Assembly (NCBI GenBank): GCA_022791685.1
Contig: JAAVZO010000014.1
Location: forward strand, 1-35,511
DNA: 35,511 bases
DNA from: Clostridiales bacterium
GTDB lineage: Bacteria; Bacillota; Clostridia; Oscillospirales; CAG-272
Reading direction: 5' to 3'
Positions 21,880-30,535 of the stretch are shown piece by piece. Both the position numbers and the translations under genes were made by a program. Position 1 is the stretch's first letter. The number at the start of each line of letters is the position of its first letter. The notes below the pieces were generated by a model that did not search any database, was not told the origin of the DNA, and saw only the letters and a program-made list of their open reading frames with translations.

Positions 21880-23088
21880 ATGAAAGTTTTAGTCGTCAAC
21901 GCGGGAAGCTCGTCGCTGAAGTATCAACTCTTTGACACTTCTACATATGAAGTGGTAGCTAAGGGAATCTGTGAGAGAATTGGAATTGATGGAAAAATCA
22001 CCCACAAAATGCCGGGCCGTGAGAACTTCGTCGCTGAGTTCGATATGCCTAACCATTCGGTAGCAACAAAAATCCTCATCGACACGCTCACCAGCACAGA
22101 GCACGGCTGCCTGAAGTCGATGGACGAGATCGAGGCGGTCGGTCACCGTATAGTTCACGGCGGCGCGTACTTCTCGGAGTCCATGCTCGTCACCGACGAC
22201 GTTATCTCGAAGCTCGAGCTCTGCCGCGACCTCGCACCGCTGCACACCGGCGCGCACCTGATGGGTCTGAAGGGAATCACCGACGCACTTCCGGGCGTAC
22301 CGCAGGTACTCGTGTTCGACACCGCCTTCCACCAGACGATGCCCGATTACGCATATATGTACGCAATTCCGTACAATATGTACGAAAAATACAGCATTCG
22401 CCGCTACGGAGCGCACGGAACTTCACATAGATTTGTCGCTGGCGAGATGTGCAAGATCCTCGGCAAGACCGAAGGCACAAAGATCGTGACCTGCCATATC
22501 GGCAACGGCTCGTCGATTTCGGCAGTAAAGGACGGCAAGGTCATCGACACCTCGATGGGCTTCACCCCCCTCGACGGCGTTGAAATGGGTACCCGCTGTG
22601 GTTCCATCGACCCTGCAATCGTAACCTTCATCATGGAGCACGAGGGCTACACACCCGCACAAATGAGCGATTTTATGAACAAAGAATGCGGAATGCTGGG
22701 AGTTTCTGGAATTTCGAGCGACAGCCGCGACATCGAAGCCGCTATCCTCAACGGCGACAAGCGCGCGTCACTTGCCGCGAACATCCTCGCATACCAGATC
22801 AAGAAGTACATCGGTTCGTATGCAGCCGCAATGAACGGACTTGACGCGGTCGTATTCACCGCCGGCATGGGCGAGAACAACACAGAGCTGCGCGAGCGTG
22901 CTTGCCGTGACCTCGAATTCCTCGGAATCAAGCTCGACAACGAACTGAACGCGAAAATGCACCACCAGCCGAACACCGTTAAGCTGTCGGTTGAGGATTC
23001 GAAGGTGCAGGTATGGCTCATTCCTACAAACGAAGAGCTTGTGATCGCGTCCGATACCGAGCGTATAGTAAACGAAATGAACAAATAA
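21880..23088 (+). CDS. ackA: Acetate kinase
   Basis: Acetate kinase interconverts acetyl phosphate + ADP and acetate + ATP, giving ATP in fermentation. The 402-residue sequence has family signatures: the N-terminal VLVVNAGSSSLKYQLF, VGHRIVHGG, VFDTAFHQTMP, the ATPase-fold block HIGNGSSISAVKDGKVIDTS and FTAGMGENN. The ATG at 21880 is fixed by homology (MKVLVVNAGSSS) with GGAGG 12 bp upstream. No phosphotransacetylase gene is adjacent. purE starts 13 bp after the stop, so ackA appears to head a purine operon, an uncommon arrangement. Confidence 0.97.
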   Translation: MKVLVVNAGSSSLKYQLFDTSTYEVVAKGICERIGIDGKITHKMPGRENFVAEFDMPNHSVATKILIDTLTSTEHGCLKSMDEIEAVGHRIVHGGAYFSESMLVTDDVISKLELCRDLAPLHTGAHLMGLKGITDALPGVPQVLVFDTAFHQTMPDYAYMYAIPYNMYEKYSIRRYGAHGTSHRFVAGEMCKILGKTEGTKIVTCHIGNGSSISAVKDGKVIDTSMGFTPLDGVEMGTRCGSIDPAIVTFIMEHEGYTPAQMSDFMNKECGMLGVSGISSDSRDIEAAILNGDKRASLAANILAYQIKKYIGSYAAAMNGLDAVVFTAGMGENNTELRERACRDLEFLGIKLDNELNAKMHHQPNTVKLSVEDSKVQVWLIPTNEELVIASDTERIVNEMNK

Positions 23089-23101
23089 TTTGGTGAATAG
23101 A

Positions 23102-23590
23102 ATGAAAAAAGTAGCAGTAATTATGGGCAGTGATTCGGATCTGCCTGTTGTACAGAAGTGTATCGACCAGCTGAAAAAGTTCGATATTCCTTATGAAGCA
23201 CACGTAATAAGCGCGCACAGAACCCCTTCGCAGGCGGAGAAATTCGCGTCCGGCGCTAAGGCGAACGGCTTTGGCGTGATAATCGCGGCGGCAGGAAAAG
23301 CCGCACATCTCGGCGGAGTCCTCGCTGCGTACACCACGCTTCCGGTTATTGGCATTCCGATAAAGTCGTCGACTCTCGACGGTCTCGATTCGCTGCTTTC
23401 GATGGTACAGATGCCGGGCGGAATCCCGGTCGCAACCGTAGCGATTGATGGTGCGCAGAATGCCGCGATCCTCGCAGCACAAATGCTGGCGCTCAGCGAC
23501 GACGTTTTAGCCGACAAGCTTGCAGCGTTCAAGCAGGAAATGGAAGACGGCGTTGTAGCAAAAGACACAAAATTACAGGAAATAATATAG
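23102..23590 (+). CDS. purE: N5-carboxyaminoimidazole ribonucleotide mutase PurE
   Basis: PurE moves the carboxyl group of N5-CAIR to form CAIR in purine synthesis. The 162-residue length is standard for bacterial class I PurE. Motifs are VAVIMGSDSDLPVV, the catalytic-histidine block HVISAHRTP, AAAGKAAHLGGVLA and VQMPGGIPVATVAI. No purK is present in the window. The ATG follows a weak GGTG site 13 bp after ackA, so coupled translation is likely. Confidence 0.97.
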   Translation: MKKVAVIMGSDSDLPVVQKCIDQLKKFDIPYEAHVISAHRTPSQAEKFASGAKANGFGVIIAAAGKAAHLGGVLAAYTTLPVIGIPIKSSTLDGLDSLLSMVQMPGGIPVATVAIDGAQNAAILAAQMLALSDDVLADKLAAFKQEMEDGVVAKDTKLQEII

Positions 23591-23601
23591 AGGTATTACA
23601 A

Positions 23602-24462
23602 ATGTCAGATAAACTTTTTGAAGGAAAAGTAAGAGCCATATACGAGGCAGGAGAGAACCTGCTCATCGTCACGACCGACCGAATTTCAGCGTATGACGTG
23701 ATCATGCCAACCCCTATCGAGGGCAAAGGCAAGATCCTTAACGCACTTTCGATGTTTTGGTTCGATTTGACTAAAGATGTCATAAAAAATCACGTAATTA
23801 CTACCGATATCAACGAATATCCCGAGCCTTTCAAGGGCGACGAGTCACTCCGCGACAGATCTATGCTCGTAAAGAAGCTCAAAATGATCCCGTTCGAGTG
23901 CATCGTCCGCGGCTACATCACCGGTTCAGCGTGGGAAAGCTACCAAAAGGACGGCACTGTCTGCGGTCACAAGGTCGCAGCTGGTCTCGTCGAGTCGGAC
24001 AAGTTCCCGGAGCCGCTATTTACTCCGTCGACTAAGGCTGAGGAAGGTCACGACATCAACGTCGATTTCGAGTACATGGAGCGCGAGATCGGCACTGAGC
24101 TTGCAACTAAGCTGCGCGACAAAACCATCGAAATATACAAAATCTGCGCTGATTATGCCGCTGAACATGGTATAATTATAGCAGACACCAAGCTCGAATT
24201 CGGTCTCGATGAGAACGGCGAGCTCGTGCTCGGCGACGAAGTGCTCACTCCAGACTCGAGCCGCTTCTGGCCGGCTGCCGACTACAAGCCCGGACAGGGT
24301 CAGTCGAGCTACGACAAGCAGTACCTCCGCGACTGGCTCTCCGCGAACGGTCACAAGGGCGTTTCGCCTGCACCGGAGCTTCCGGCTGACGTGGTAGCCA
24401 AGACCCGCGCGAAGTACGTCGAGGCTTACGAGATCATCACCGGAAATAAATTCGAAGGCTGA
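23602..24462 (+). CDS. purC: SAICAR synthetase PurC
   Basis: PurC joins CAIR with aspartate using ATP to give SAICAR. The 286-residue product begins KLFEGKVRAIYEAGENLLIV and carries FECIVRGYITGSAWESYQ, the metal- and ATP-binding IADTKLEFGLDENGELVLGDE, and LTPDSSRFWPAADYKPG. It is the longer form of the enzyme (compared with ~240 residues), with a C-terminal extension. It starts 11 bp after purE and continues the operon. Confidence 0.97.
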   Translation: MSDKLFEGKVRAIYEAGENLLIVTTDRISAYDVIMPTPIEGKGKILNALSMFWFDLTKDVIKNHVITTDINEYPEPFKGDESLRDRSMLVKKLKMIPFECIVRGYITGSAWESYQKDGTVCGHKVAAGLVESDKFPEPLFTPSTKAEEGHDINVDFEYMEREIGTELATKLRDKTIEIYKICADYAAEHGIIIADTKLEFGLDENGELVLGDEVLTPDSSRFWPAADYKPGQGQSSYDKQYLRDWLSANGHKGVSPAPELPADVVAKTRAKYVEAYEIITGNKFEG

Positions 24463-24489
24463 ACACTGCAAACAGTGGTCGATTTTAAT

Positions 24490-25137
24490 ATGAACAAAAA
24501 GAAAATTGCCGTACTCGTATCGGGCGGCGGCACTAATTTGCAGGCGATTTATGACGCTTGCGACAGTGGAATCATAACAAACGGCGAGATCGCACTCGTC
24601 GTCGCGAGCAAAGAGGGCGTTTACGCCCTCGAGCGCGTGAAGCAGCATAATGAAGCGCACACACAGCAGACCGAAACCGCAGTGCTTCCGCGCAAAGCTT
24701 ACGCCGACCGCAAGAGCTATTCTGATGCACTTCGCGAGCTGCTCGATAACCGTGGTATCGACCTTATCGTACTCGCTGGATTCATGATAATTCTTGATGA
24801 AAGCTTCATTCGTGCGTTTGAAAACCGCATTATAAATGTACATCCGGCGCTCATCCCGAGCTTCTGCGGCGATGGTTTTTATGGGCTGCACGTCCACGAA
24901 GCGGCGCTCGCGAAGGGAGTCAAGGTCACAGGCGCGACCGTGCATTTCGTGAACGAGATTTGCGACGGCGGTCCGATAATCCTGCAAAAAGCAGTCGAAA
25001 TAGAGCAGGGCGATACGCCCGAAACTCTCCAGCGGCGTGTAATGGAGCAGGCAGAGTGGAAGATTTTGCCGCAAGCGGTAGAATTGTTCTGTGCTGAGCG
25101 ACTCGAAGTAGTCGACAATCATGTGATAATTAAGTAA
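24490..25137 (+). CDS. purN: Phosphoribosylglycinamide formyltransferase PurN
   Basis: PurN formylates GAR with 10-formyltetrahydrofolate. The 215-residue sequence shows IAVLVSGGGTNLQAIYDAC, VLAGFMIIL, the catalytic Asn/His block IINVHPALIPSFCGDGFYG, and GATVHFVNEICDGGPIILQ with the conserved aspartate. ATG at 24490 is chosen by homology (MNKKKIAVLVSGGGTN); a GTG at 24475 is possible and neither has a clear ribosome site, which fits coupled translation after purC. It is the last gene before the terminators. Confidence 0.96.
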   Translation: MNKKKIAVLVSGGGTNLQAIYDACDSGIITNGEIALVVASKEGVYALERVKQHNEAHTQQTETAVLPRKAYADRKSYSDALRELLDNRGIDLIVLAGFMIILDESFIRAFENRIINVHPALIPSFCGDGFYGLHVHEAALAKGVKVTGATVHFVNEICDGGPIILQKAVEIEQGDTPETLQRRVMEQAEWKILPQAVELFCAERLEVVDNHVIIK

Positions 25138-25139
25138 AA

Positions 25140-25210
25140 AACTTAAATATCCTTCGGTAAATCCGAGGGATATTTAAGTTAAACAAAAAACCGCCAATGG
25201 CGGTTTTTGT
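25140..25210. terminator. Two back-to-back bidirectional terminators
   Basis: The first is a long stem (25140-25152 with 25168-25180, 13-bp arms plus an inner TCGG/CCGA) followed on the minus strand by TTTTT. The second is ACCGCC/GGCGGT (25190-25204) flanked by A6 and T5. They separate purN from the convergent membrane-protein gene. Confidence 0.9.
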
Positions 25211-25223
25211 TTTGCTGTAATTT

Positions 25224-26024
25224 TTAGTGCTGAACTGTATTTTCTTCAGATTCAGAAGGGGCTTCAGCAGGAGATTCATTCTCATCAGCTGATTCCGAAG
25301 TTTCAGCCACGTTCGATGTCGGTTCAGCGGTCATCGTTGCGAGTCCTGCGCCATTGCTCATGGCTTTCGCCGCGTTTATTTCAGCGAGCGTCAAACGCTT
25401 CCAAGATTTAACAAGGAACAGTACACCCAGCGCGATAAGCACGACTCCAATGAGGAACATAACGCGAACTGCGGTGAAGCTGGTGTAGTCGATGAGCAGC
25501 GGCTCGCCCATTTGCTCAAGCTCAAATGTTGTATAGCCCATGTCGATGAGGTACTCGTTGTAATATTTCTTGATGTCGGACTCCATCTTCTTGACGCGTC
25601 CTTCCATGAAATACTCGGTCGTCGGGAGCGCACCGCCGTCTAAGTAATCCCACGTCTCATCGCAGATCTTTTCGAGTGAAGAAACATCGACCTGACGGCA
25701 CTTCATGCCGATGTATCCATCATAGGTCGGAATAAGGTAATATCTTCCATTCGCCTTACTTGTGCTGCGGCTGCCGTCCTTGTACTGTGTGTAGGTCGAC
25801 TCTGTCGCGAAATAGTCGATAACGTACTCGACATTTCCGGCAACGTGGCTTCCCGCCTTGACTTTTGTATTTTCGTCGAGTAGGTCGTCGAAGCTGATCG
25901 CAGGCTTAAAAGAGCAGATAGTGTCAGCGAAATTCATGCAGACAAGCATGATTCCGATTCCAAGCAGAATGAAAATTCCTGTGTTGAAGCAGGATATAAG
26001 TTTTTTAATTTTGTCCATTTCCAT
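25224..26024 (-). CDS. Membrane protein with two transmembrane segments, function unknown
   Basis: The 266-residue protein has one membrane segment near residues 14-34 and another near 186-207. The ~150-residue part between them is predicted extracellular and has many Tyr residues (FATESTYTQYKDGSRST, GRYYLIPTYDGYIGMKC). The C-terminal ~45 residues are Glu/Ser/Ala-rich and disordered. I do not recognise the family with certainty. It has its own promoter and stands next to another single-membrane-segment gene on the same strand. GTCCTCC upstream (GGAGGAC on + strand order reversed) gives a weak-to-fair ribosome site. Confidence 0.8.
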   Translation of the reverse strand: MEMDKIKKLISCFNTGIFILLGIGIMLVCMNFADTICSFKPAISFDDLLDENTKVKAGSHVAGNVEYVIDYFATESTYTQYKDGSRSTSKANGRYYLIPTYDGYIGMKCRQVDVSSLEKICDETWDYLDGGALPTTEYFMEGRVKKMESDIKKYYNEYLIDMGYTTFELEQMGEPLLIDYTSFTAVRVMFLIGVVLIALGVLFLVKSWKRLTLAEINAAKAMSNGAGLATMTAEPTSNVAETSESADENESPAEAPSESEENTVQH

Positions 26025-26051
26025 GGTCCTCCATAATAATTTACATATTAA

Positions 26052-26080
26052 ATTATACTACAGACGTTCGCTGATGTCAA
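26052..26080 (-). promoter_or_regulatory. Consensus promoter of the membrane-protein gene
   Basis: On the minus strand TTGACA (26075-26080), 17 bp, TATAAT (26052-26057). Confidence 0.8.
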
Positions 26081-26163
26081 TTCGTGATATGTACGAAATC
26101 TATTATATTTTATTATAATATATGTACAAAATATGTTCTTGGGATGTAATAAGTCAATTATCG

Positions 26164-26760
26164 TCATTCTTTCACGATAATTTTGCGGCCCTTTTTATCG
26201 ACACCGAGCTTCTCATTGACAGTTTCCTGAAATTTCGGCGCAAATTCGCGATACAGCTTAGTCTCATCGGGCTGCTGGATGTTGACCTGACACTCTTTAC
26301 CCATGCGTGTGTTGCTCTCAGATATCGACAGGCAGATGTAAGTTCTGTCATTTTTGATATTTATTGTCAGTGCAAGCGGACTTCCGCCGACATAATCGAG
26401 CGTTTCAGCGCTTGCAAGGAAGGGCTGCGAACCGAGCGGCTTTCCGCCGACGACTTCAAGCGGTACCATCCAAAGGTGGTCGGGTTCGTCGACCTTGTAG
26501 CCGATCGCGAAATAACGGTAGATCCGTGTGCGTCCGCGGTACTCCGTGCTGCTGGCGTAAGCGGCGGTGTAGCTGCTTCCGTTTGGCACTAATGTGCTAA
26601 TAATGTTGCGAATTTCAGCCTTTTCTTGGCTGTTTACACCTTTTTTCTCATCGTGCGATATTTTGAGCCAAATCAAAACAAACGCAACAATGATAACGGC
26701 GACCGTTATCAAAAGTCCCTGAGGAGTCGTTCCGAGCTTGTCAGCTATTTTTTCAAGCAT
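26164..26760 (-). CDS. Single-pass membrane-anchored protein, function unknown
   Basis: The 198-residue protein starts with a short amphipathic stretch and one membrane helix at about 17-33 (LLITVAVIIVAFVLIWL). A soluble domain follows with SYTAAYASSTEY, YRYFAIGYKVDEPDHLWMVP and NIKNDRTYICLSIS. No family is recognised. It is preceded by a promoter whose spacer is a perfect 20-bp palindrome, so it is probably controlled by a dimeric regulator. Its neighbours on the same strand are also envelope proteins, but each has its own promoter. AAGGAGAAA precedes the ATG. Confidence 0.82.
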   Translation of the reverse strand: MLEKIADKLGTTPQGLLITVAVIIVAFVLIWLKISHDEKKGVNSQEKAEIRNIISTLVPNGSSYTAAYASSTEYRGRTRIYRYFAIGYKVDEPDHLWMVPLEVVGGKPLGSQPFLASAETLDYVGGSPLALTINIKNDRTYICLSISESNTRMGKECQVNIQQPDETKLYREFAPKFQETVNEKLGVDKKGRKIIVKE

Positions 26761-26797
26761 GATCTTTCTCCTTGTTTAATAATAGTTCCAACTATAA

Positions 26798-26826
26798 ATT
26801 ATACTACATTTCCGCGGAAATGTAAA
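26798..26826 (-). promoter_or_regulatory. Promoter with a 20-bp palindromic operator in the spacer
   Basis: On the minus strand TTTACA (26821-26826), 17 bp, TATAAT (26798-26803). TACATTTCCGCGGAAATGTA (26805-26824) is a perfect palindrome and almost exactly fills the spacer. Confidence 0.8.
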
Positions 26827-26883
26827 TTCGCAGATGTAACAAAATTCGATAAAGTATGCAATAAAATTTACAATTATCGCAGT

Positions 26884-27519
26884 TTATTTGTCAGCAAGAA
26901 AGGCTTCAATGCGCGCGTAGAGTTCAGCGCGGGTCGGGCAGTCGGCGTAAATATCCCAGTACAGTGCGCTGACATTTCCGTCGATAATCTCCGCACAGTC
27001 GTATATTTTTGGTATGCACTCAATTATGCGACTTTTGTAATCCAGTATCCCGAACGGGATAAAATATGTACGTCCAGCCTTCAGACGCGGTGTTCCAGAG
27101 GTGACGTAGTACTTGCCGAACGCGCCGCCGGACAGTATGAGCGTAAGCGAATCGCCCTCGTGAAAAGAGAGAATATCTGCGCGATTGTTATAATAGATAT
27201 GGTCAACATTTACAATTACATTATGCCGCGCATCGTATGAATTTAAGTCGAGCTGCTTTGGATCTATGGGGTTCTTCAATTTTATGTTGTTGAGGTAACC
27301 GCTGCCGACCGTTTCGACGGTCGCAATTATCGCTGCGTCGACGAAATCGAGCGTGTCTTCGAGCTTTTCGGTGCGCTCAATAAACCCGTTGCATGGCGTT
27401 TCGATGACCTCGTACAACTCGTCCAGTGTCGGCTCGGCGACCTCGGCTGGCGCTGATTCGCAAGCGAACAGCGTGAGGCAGAGAAGGGCGGACATGAGCA
27501 AAGCGACGTATTTTTTCAT
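26884..27519 (-). CDS. Lipoprotein of unknown function
   Basis: The 211-residue protein has a lipoprotein signal peptide with lipobox LFAC (C20), an acidic linker and a compact domain. Beta-rich segments such as VDAAIIATVETVGSGYL, NVIVNVDHIYYNN and DSLTLILSGGAFGKYYV resemble the OB-like folds of small secreted proteins, but I cannot name a family. It has its own promoter and no coupled neighbour. GGAGGTATCC lies before the ATG. Confidence 0.82.
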   Translation of the reverse strand: MKKYVALLMSALLCLTLFACESAPAEVAEPTLDELYEVIETPCNGFIERTEKLEDTLDFVDAAIIATVETVGSGYLNNIKLKNPIDPKQLDLNSYDARHNVIVNVDHIYYNNRADILSFHEGDSLTLILSGGAFGKYYVTSGTPRLKAGRTYFIPFGILDYKSRIIECIPKIYDCAEIIDGNVSALYWDIYADCPTRAELYARIEAFLADK

Positions 27520-27561
27520 AATGGATACCTCCGATAATTTTATAAATCATGTTTCATCTAT

Positions 27562-27590
27562 ATAATATCATAATATTGCTATATAGTCAA
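27562..27590 (-). promoter_or_regulatory. Promoter of the lipoprotein gene
   Basis: On the minus strand TTGACT (27585-27590), 17 bp, TATTAT (27562-27567). Confidence 0.7.
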
Positions 27591-27688
27591 TATTGAAATG
27601 ATATAGAAATAAGATTTGTGTGATATGTGCAAAAAAATGTTAATAATTTATATATTACGACGAATATAAAATAATTTTGCGAAAAGCG

Positions 27689-27743
27689 TTGACAAGTAGG
27701 TAAATGTATGCTATAATGTAACTAGCAAATACAAAATTTGCTA
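27689..27743 (+). promoter_or_regulatory. Promoter and leader hairpin of the secreted paralogue pair
   Basis: TTGACA (27689-27694), 17 bp, TATAAT (27712-27717). TTGACAAGTAGG is also found in the riboswitch promoter at 8909. A perfect 8-bp hairpin TAGCAAAT/ATTTGCTA (27723-27743) starts about at the transcription start and is followed by A6, a likely mRNA 5'-end stabiliser. Confidence 0.75.
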
Positions 27744-27774
27744 AAAAATTTATCATAAGGAAGGTGTTTTCAAA

Positions 27775-28257
27775 ATGAAAACAAAAACAGCAAAACGGAT
27801 TCTCATCGGGACGGTCGTGATGCTTATTTTGAGCACTCTAACCGTTGGCACGCACATCAGCGCTTCTTCTGAAGAAGCAAGTCCAATCGCAACGAGCGCA
27901 GTTGAAGGCACTCACGAGTTGATTCCGAAAATCGCACGTGGCAGTTCAATTCCAACCAGCACTTGGAATATTGCCAATAAAGGGAGTTATTCTTTCCAAG
28001 GGTACTCAACAACATATAACGACCTTTATACAGAGTATCGTTTTTCTGGTTGTTCATCGTATGATATTACAGTAAAGAACCATTTTGACAGCAATCTGGT
28101 TGTTACTGTATGCAGGGCGGCAGATGGAAAGGTGCTTAACTCTTACACGTTTCCTGGAAATTCAGAAACATCGTTTACACTTAATGTTTCAAATATGTGG
28201 TATCTCGAGTTCGGTGCTCCGTGTGATGTCACTGGAACAATTTCGGCTGCTGAATAG
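27775..28257 (+). CDS. Small secreted protein, paralogue A
   Basis: The 160-residue protein has a signal peptide (basic start, hydrophobic LIGTVVMLILSTLTVG, likely cleavage near ISA-SSE). The mature part is Ser/Thr/Tyr-rich and looks like a beta-sandwich. It shares with the next gene the collinear elements IPTSTWN(I/V)A, G.Y.F.G, LYTEYRFSG, the NS.T.F pattern, WYLEFG.PC and V.G. No family is recognised. It lacks a lipobox and a wall-anchor motif, so it is probably released or loosely attached. AAGGAAGGTG precedes the ATG. The DNA is more AT-rich than its neighbours. Confidence 0.82.
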   Translation: MKTKTAKRILIGTVVMLILSTLTVGTHISASSEEASPIATSAVEGTHELIPKIARGSSIPTSTWNIANKGSYSFQGYSTTYNDLYTEYRFSGCSSYDITVKNHFDSNLVVTVCRAADGKVLNSYTFPGNSETSFTLNVSNMWYLEFGAPCDVTGTISAAE

Positions 28258-28272
28258 TAAGGAGGAAATACT

Positions 28273-28839
28273 ATGAAAAAAGTTCATAACATAACTGCCG
28301 CAGTTATGATAACTGTTTTGCTTGTTACGTTGGGTATGATCTCAATATCCGCAAGCACTTATGAGGGTGAAGCTATAAGAATCATCCATGTTGATTCTTA
28401 TTATGATGTACCGTTTGGCAACCTACCCGAAAATACGGTGTATATCTATCCGAACTCAACGATTCCGGATGATGTTCTTTCGAGTAACAAGCAACCGTTG
28501 ATTTGTGCGGACAACTATGCAAGAGATTATAACATTCCAACAAGTACATGGAATGTAGCAACGCAGGGCATGTACGAATTCGCAGGTTCAGCTGCAAGCA
28601 GTCGATATACGTTATACTCTCTGTATAAATTTAGCGGTAAGACGACTTATACAGTATCTGTAACAAACTTGCTTAGCAGCAGTCAAGCAGTTAATTGCCA
28701 TAGAACAATTTCTGATGCTATCTTTAGCACCTTTAGCGTAGATGGCAATAGCACTGCGACATTTAGCGTAAGCAGTGGTGCAGCAGTATGGTATCTCGGT
28801 TTTCCAGGTAAATGTTCTGTTGAAGGTTACGTTGAATAA
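28273..28839 (+). CDS. Small secreted protein, paralogue B
   Basis: The 188-residue protein starts 15 bp after paralogue A with GGAGGAAATACT before the ATG. The signal peptide is [20 protein letters not shown], with cleavage likely near ISA-STY. It has an extra N-terminal region (about 30-85; [20 protein letters not shown]) absent from A, then the same domain starting [18 protein letters not shown] and ending [16 protein letters not shown]. The pair probably arose by duplication. The function is unknown. A terminator follows. Confidence 0.82.
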   Translation: MKKVHNITAAVMITVLLVTLGMISISASTYEGEAIRIIHVDSYYDVPFGNLPENTVYIYPNSTIPDDVLSSNKQPLICADNYARDYNIPTSTWNVATQGMYEFAGSAASSRYTLYSLYKFSGKTTYTVSVTNLLSSSQAVNCHRTISDAIFSTFSVDGNSTATFSVSSGAAVWYLGFPGKCSVEGYVE

Positions 28840-28852
28840 TAAATTCATCACA

Positions 28853-28881
28853 AAAAGAATCGCCAAAACGGCGATTCTTTT
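28853..28881 (+). terminator. Terminator of the secreted paralogue pair
   Basis: Perfect 12-bp arms AAAAGAATCGCC and GGCGATTCTTTT around a 5-nt loop. Confidence 0.88.
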
Positions 28882-28894
28882 GTTTATCACAATA

Positions 28895-28923
28895 TTGCAA
28901 AATCCGACGAAATGTGATATAAT
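28895..28923 (+). promoter_or_regulatory. Promoter of purH
   Basis: TTGCAA (28895-28900), 17 bp, TATAAT (28918-28923). Only about 35 nt of leader follow, so no riboswitch fits here. Confidence 0.75.
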
Positions 28924-28963
28924 AATAGGTAATAAATATTCCAACCAACGAAAGGTTATACAA

Positions 28964-30535
28964 ATGAAAAAACGCGCTATAATCAGCCTTACCGATAAGA
29001 CCGGCGTTGTTGAGTTCGCTCGCTCGCTCGTCGACCTCGGCTTCGAGATCCTCTCAACTGGCGGTACGTGGAAGGTCATCCACGAAGCCGGCATCCCCGT
29101 AACTCAGGTTTCCGACGTGACAGGATTCCCGGAGTGCCTCGACGGCCGCGTCAAGACACTTCACCCGATGATCCACGCCGGCATCCTCGCTATGCGATCG
29201 AACCCTGAGCACATGGAACAAATCGAAAAGCTCGGCGTTACTCCAATCGACGTCGTTGCAATCAACCTCTATCCGTTCAAGCAAACCGTACTTAAGCCCG
29301 GAGTTGAACGCGCTGAAGTCATCGAAAATATCGACATCGGCGGTCCGACCATGCTCCGCGCAGCAGCGAAGAACTACCAGGACGTTTCAGTCATCGTTGA
29401 CCCCGCCGACTACGACACCGTCATCGAAGAGCTCCGCACAAACGGCGCAGTATCGGTCGACACTAACCTTCGTCTCGCGTACAAGGTATTCAACCACACC
29501 GCCGCTTACGACACCCTCATTCAGTCCTACCTTCGCAAGGAAACCGGCTCGTCGATTTTCCCGGACAAGCTGTCGCTGACCTACGAAAAGGTACAGGAAA
29601 TGCGCTACGGCGAAAACCCGCACCAGGGCGCGGCTTTCTACAAGGAAATCGGCAACGAGTTCACCGGAACTCTCGCAGCAGCTGAGCAGCTCCACGGCAA
29701 GGAACTTTCCTACAATAATATAAACGACACCAACGGCGCACTCGACTGCCTGAAGGAATTCGGCGACGACGCGTGCGTAGTTGCAGTTAAGCACGCAAAT
29801 CCGTGCGGAGTTGGAATCGGCGCTGACATCCACGAAGCATACATGCGCGCATACAACGCTGACCCCGTATCTATTTTCGGCGGAATCATCGCAGCGAACC
29901 GCGAAATAGACGCAGCGACCGCGGCTGAAATCAATAAGATATTCGTAGAAATCGTAGTAGCACCGTCGTACACCGACGAAGCGCTCGAGATCCTCTGTGC
30001 AAAGAAGAACATCCGCGTACTCCGTCTCGCGGACATAATGAAGCCGAATCCGAAGGAATTCCTCGATATGAAGAAGGTAGCCGGCGGACTGCTGATACAG
30101 GAGCGCGACGACAACGTATACGACGACGACAATCTTGTAGTTGTAACTGAAAAAGCGCCGACTGAAGCAGAGATGGTCGATCTGCGTTTTGCGATGAAGG
30201 TGGTAAAGCACACGAAATCGAACGCTATCGTGCTGGCAAAGAACGGTTCGACCGTAGGCGTAGGCCCGGGTCAAACCAACAGAATCACCGCACTTGAGCT
30301 TGCAGTAAAGTACGCAAACAGCACCGATGGTGCAGAACAGAACCGCGCAGCTGGTTCAGTGATGGCATCGGACGCGTTCTTCCCGTTCTCGGACTGTGTA
30401 GAGTGTGCGGCGAAGGCGGGCATAACAGCAATAATCCAGCCCGGCGGCTCGATACGCGATCAGGAGTCGATAGACGCGTGCAACCGTCACGGCATAGCGA
30501 TGGTATTCACCGGAGTCCGCCACTTCAAACACTAA
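28964..30535 (+). CDS. purH: Bifunctional AICAR transformylase / IMP cyclohydrolase PurH
   Basis: PurH makes the last two steps to IMP: formylation of AICAR and ring closure. The 523-residue protein has the N-terminal cyclohydrolase domain ([59 protein letters not shown]) and the C-terminal transformylase domain ([27 protein letters not shown] with the catalytic Lys-His, [25 protein letters not shown]). The ATG at 28964 follows AAAGG and the homologous start [14 protein letters not shown]; the longer frame runs back through the paralogue pair's terminator. It stands alone, 3.8 kb from purE-purC-purN. Confidence 0.98.
   Translation: MKKRAIISLTDKTGVVEFARSLVDLGFEILSTGGTWKVIHEAGIPVTQVSDVTGFPECLDGRVKTLHPMIHAGILAMRSNPEHMEQIEKLGVTPIDVVAINLYPFKQTVLKPGVERAEVIENIDIGGPTMLRAAAKNYQDVSVIVDPADYDTVIEELRTNGAVSVDTNLRLAYKVFNHTAAYDTLIQSYLRKETGSSIFPDKLSLTYEKVQEMRYGENPHQGAAFYKEIGNEFTGTLAAAEQLHGKELSYNNINDTNGALDCLKEFGDDACVVAVKHANPCGVGIGADIHEAYMRAYNADPVSIFGGIIAANREIDAATAAEINKIFVEIVVAPSYTDEALEILCAKKNIRVLRLADIMKPNPKEFLDMKKVAGGLLIQERDDNVYDDDNLVVVTEKAPTEAEMVDLRFAMKVVKHTKSNAIVLAKNGSTVGVGPGQTNRITALELAVKYANSTDGAEQNRAAGSVMASDAFFPFSDCVECAAKAGITAIIQPGGSIRDQESIDACNRHGIAMVFTGVRHFKH

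Noticed and set aside
24016..25122. Minus-strand frame of 368 codons opposite purC and purN
   Set aside because: It lies wholly opposite two confident purine genes, has no ribosome site or recognisable motifs, and reflects codon bias on the other strand.
29387..30274. Minus-strand frame of 295 codons inside purH
   Set aside because: Shadow of purH; low-complexity Val/Tyr/Cys-rich translation without a family match.
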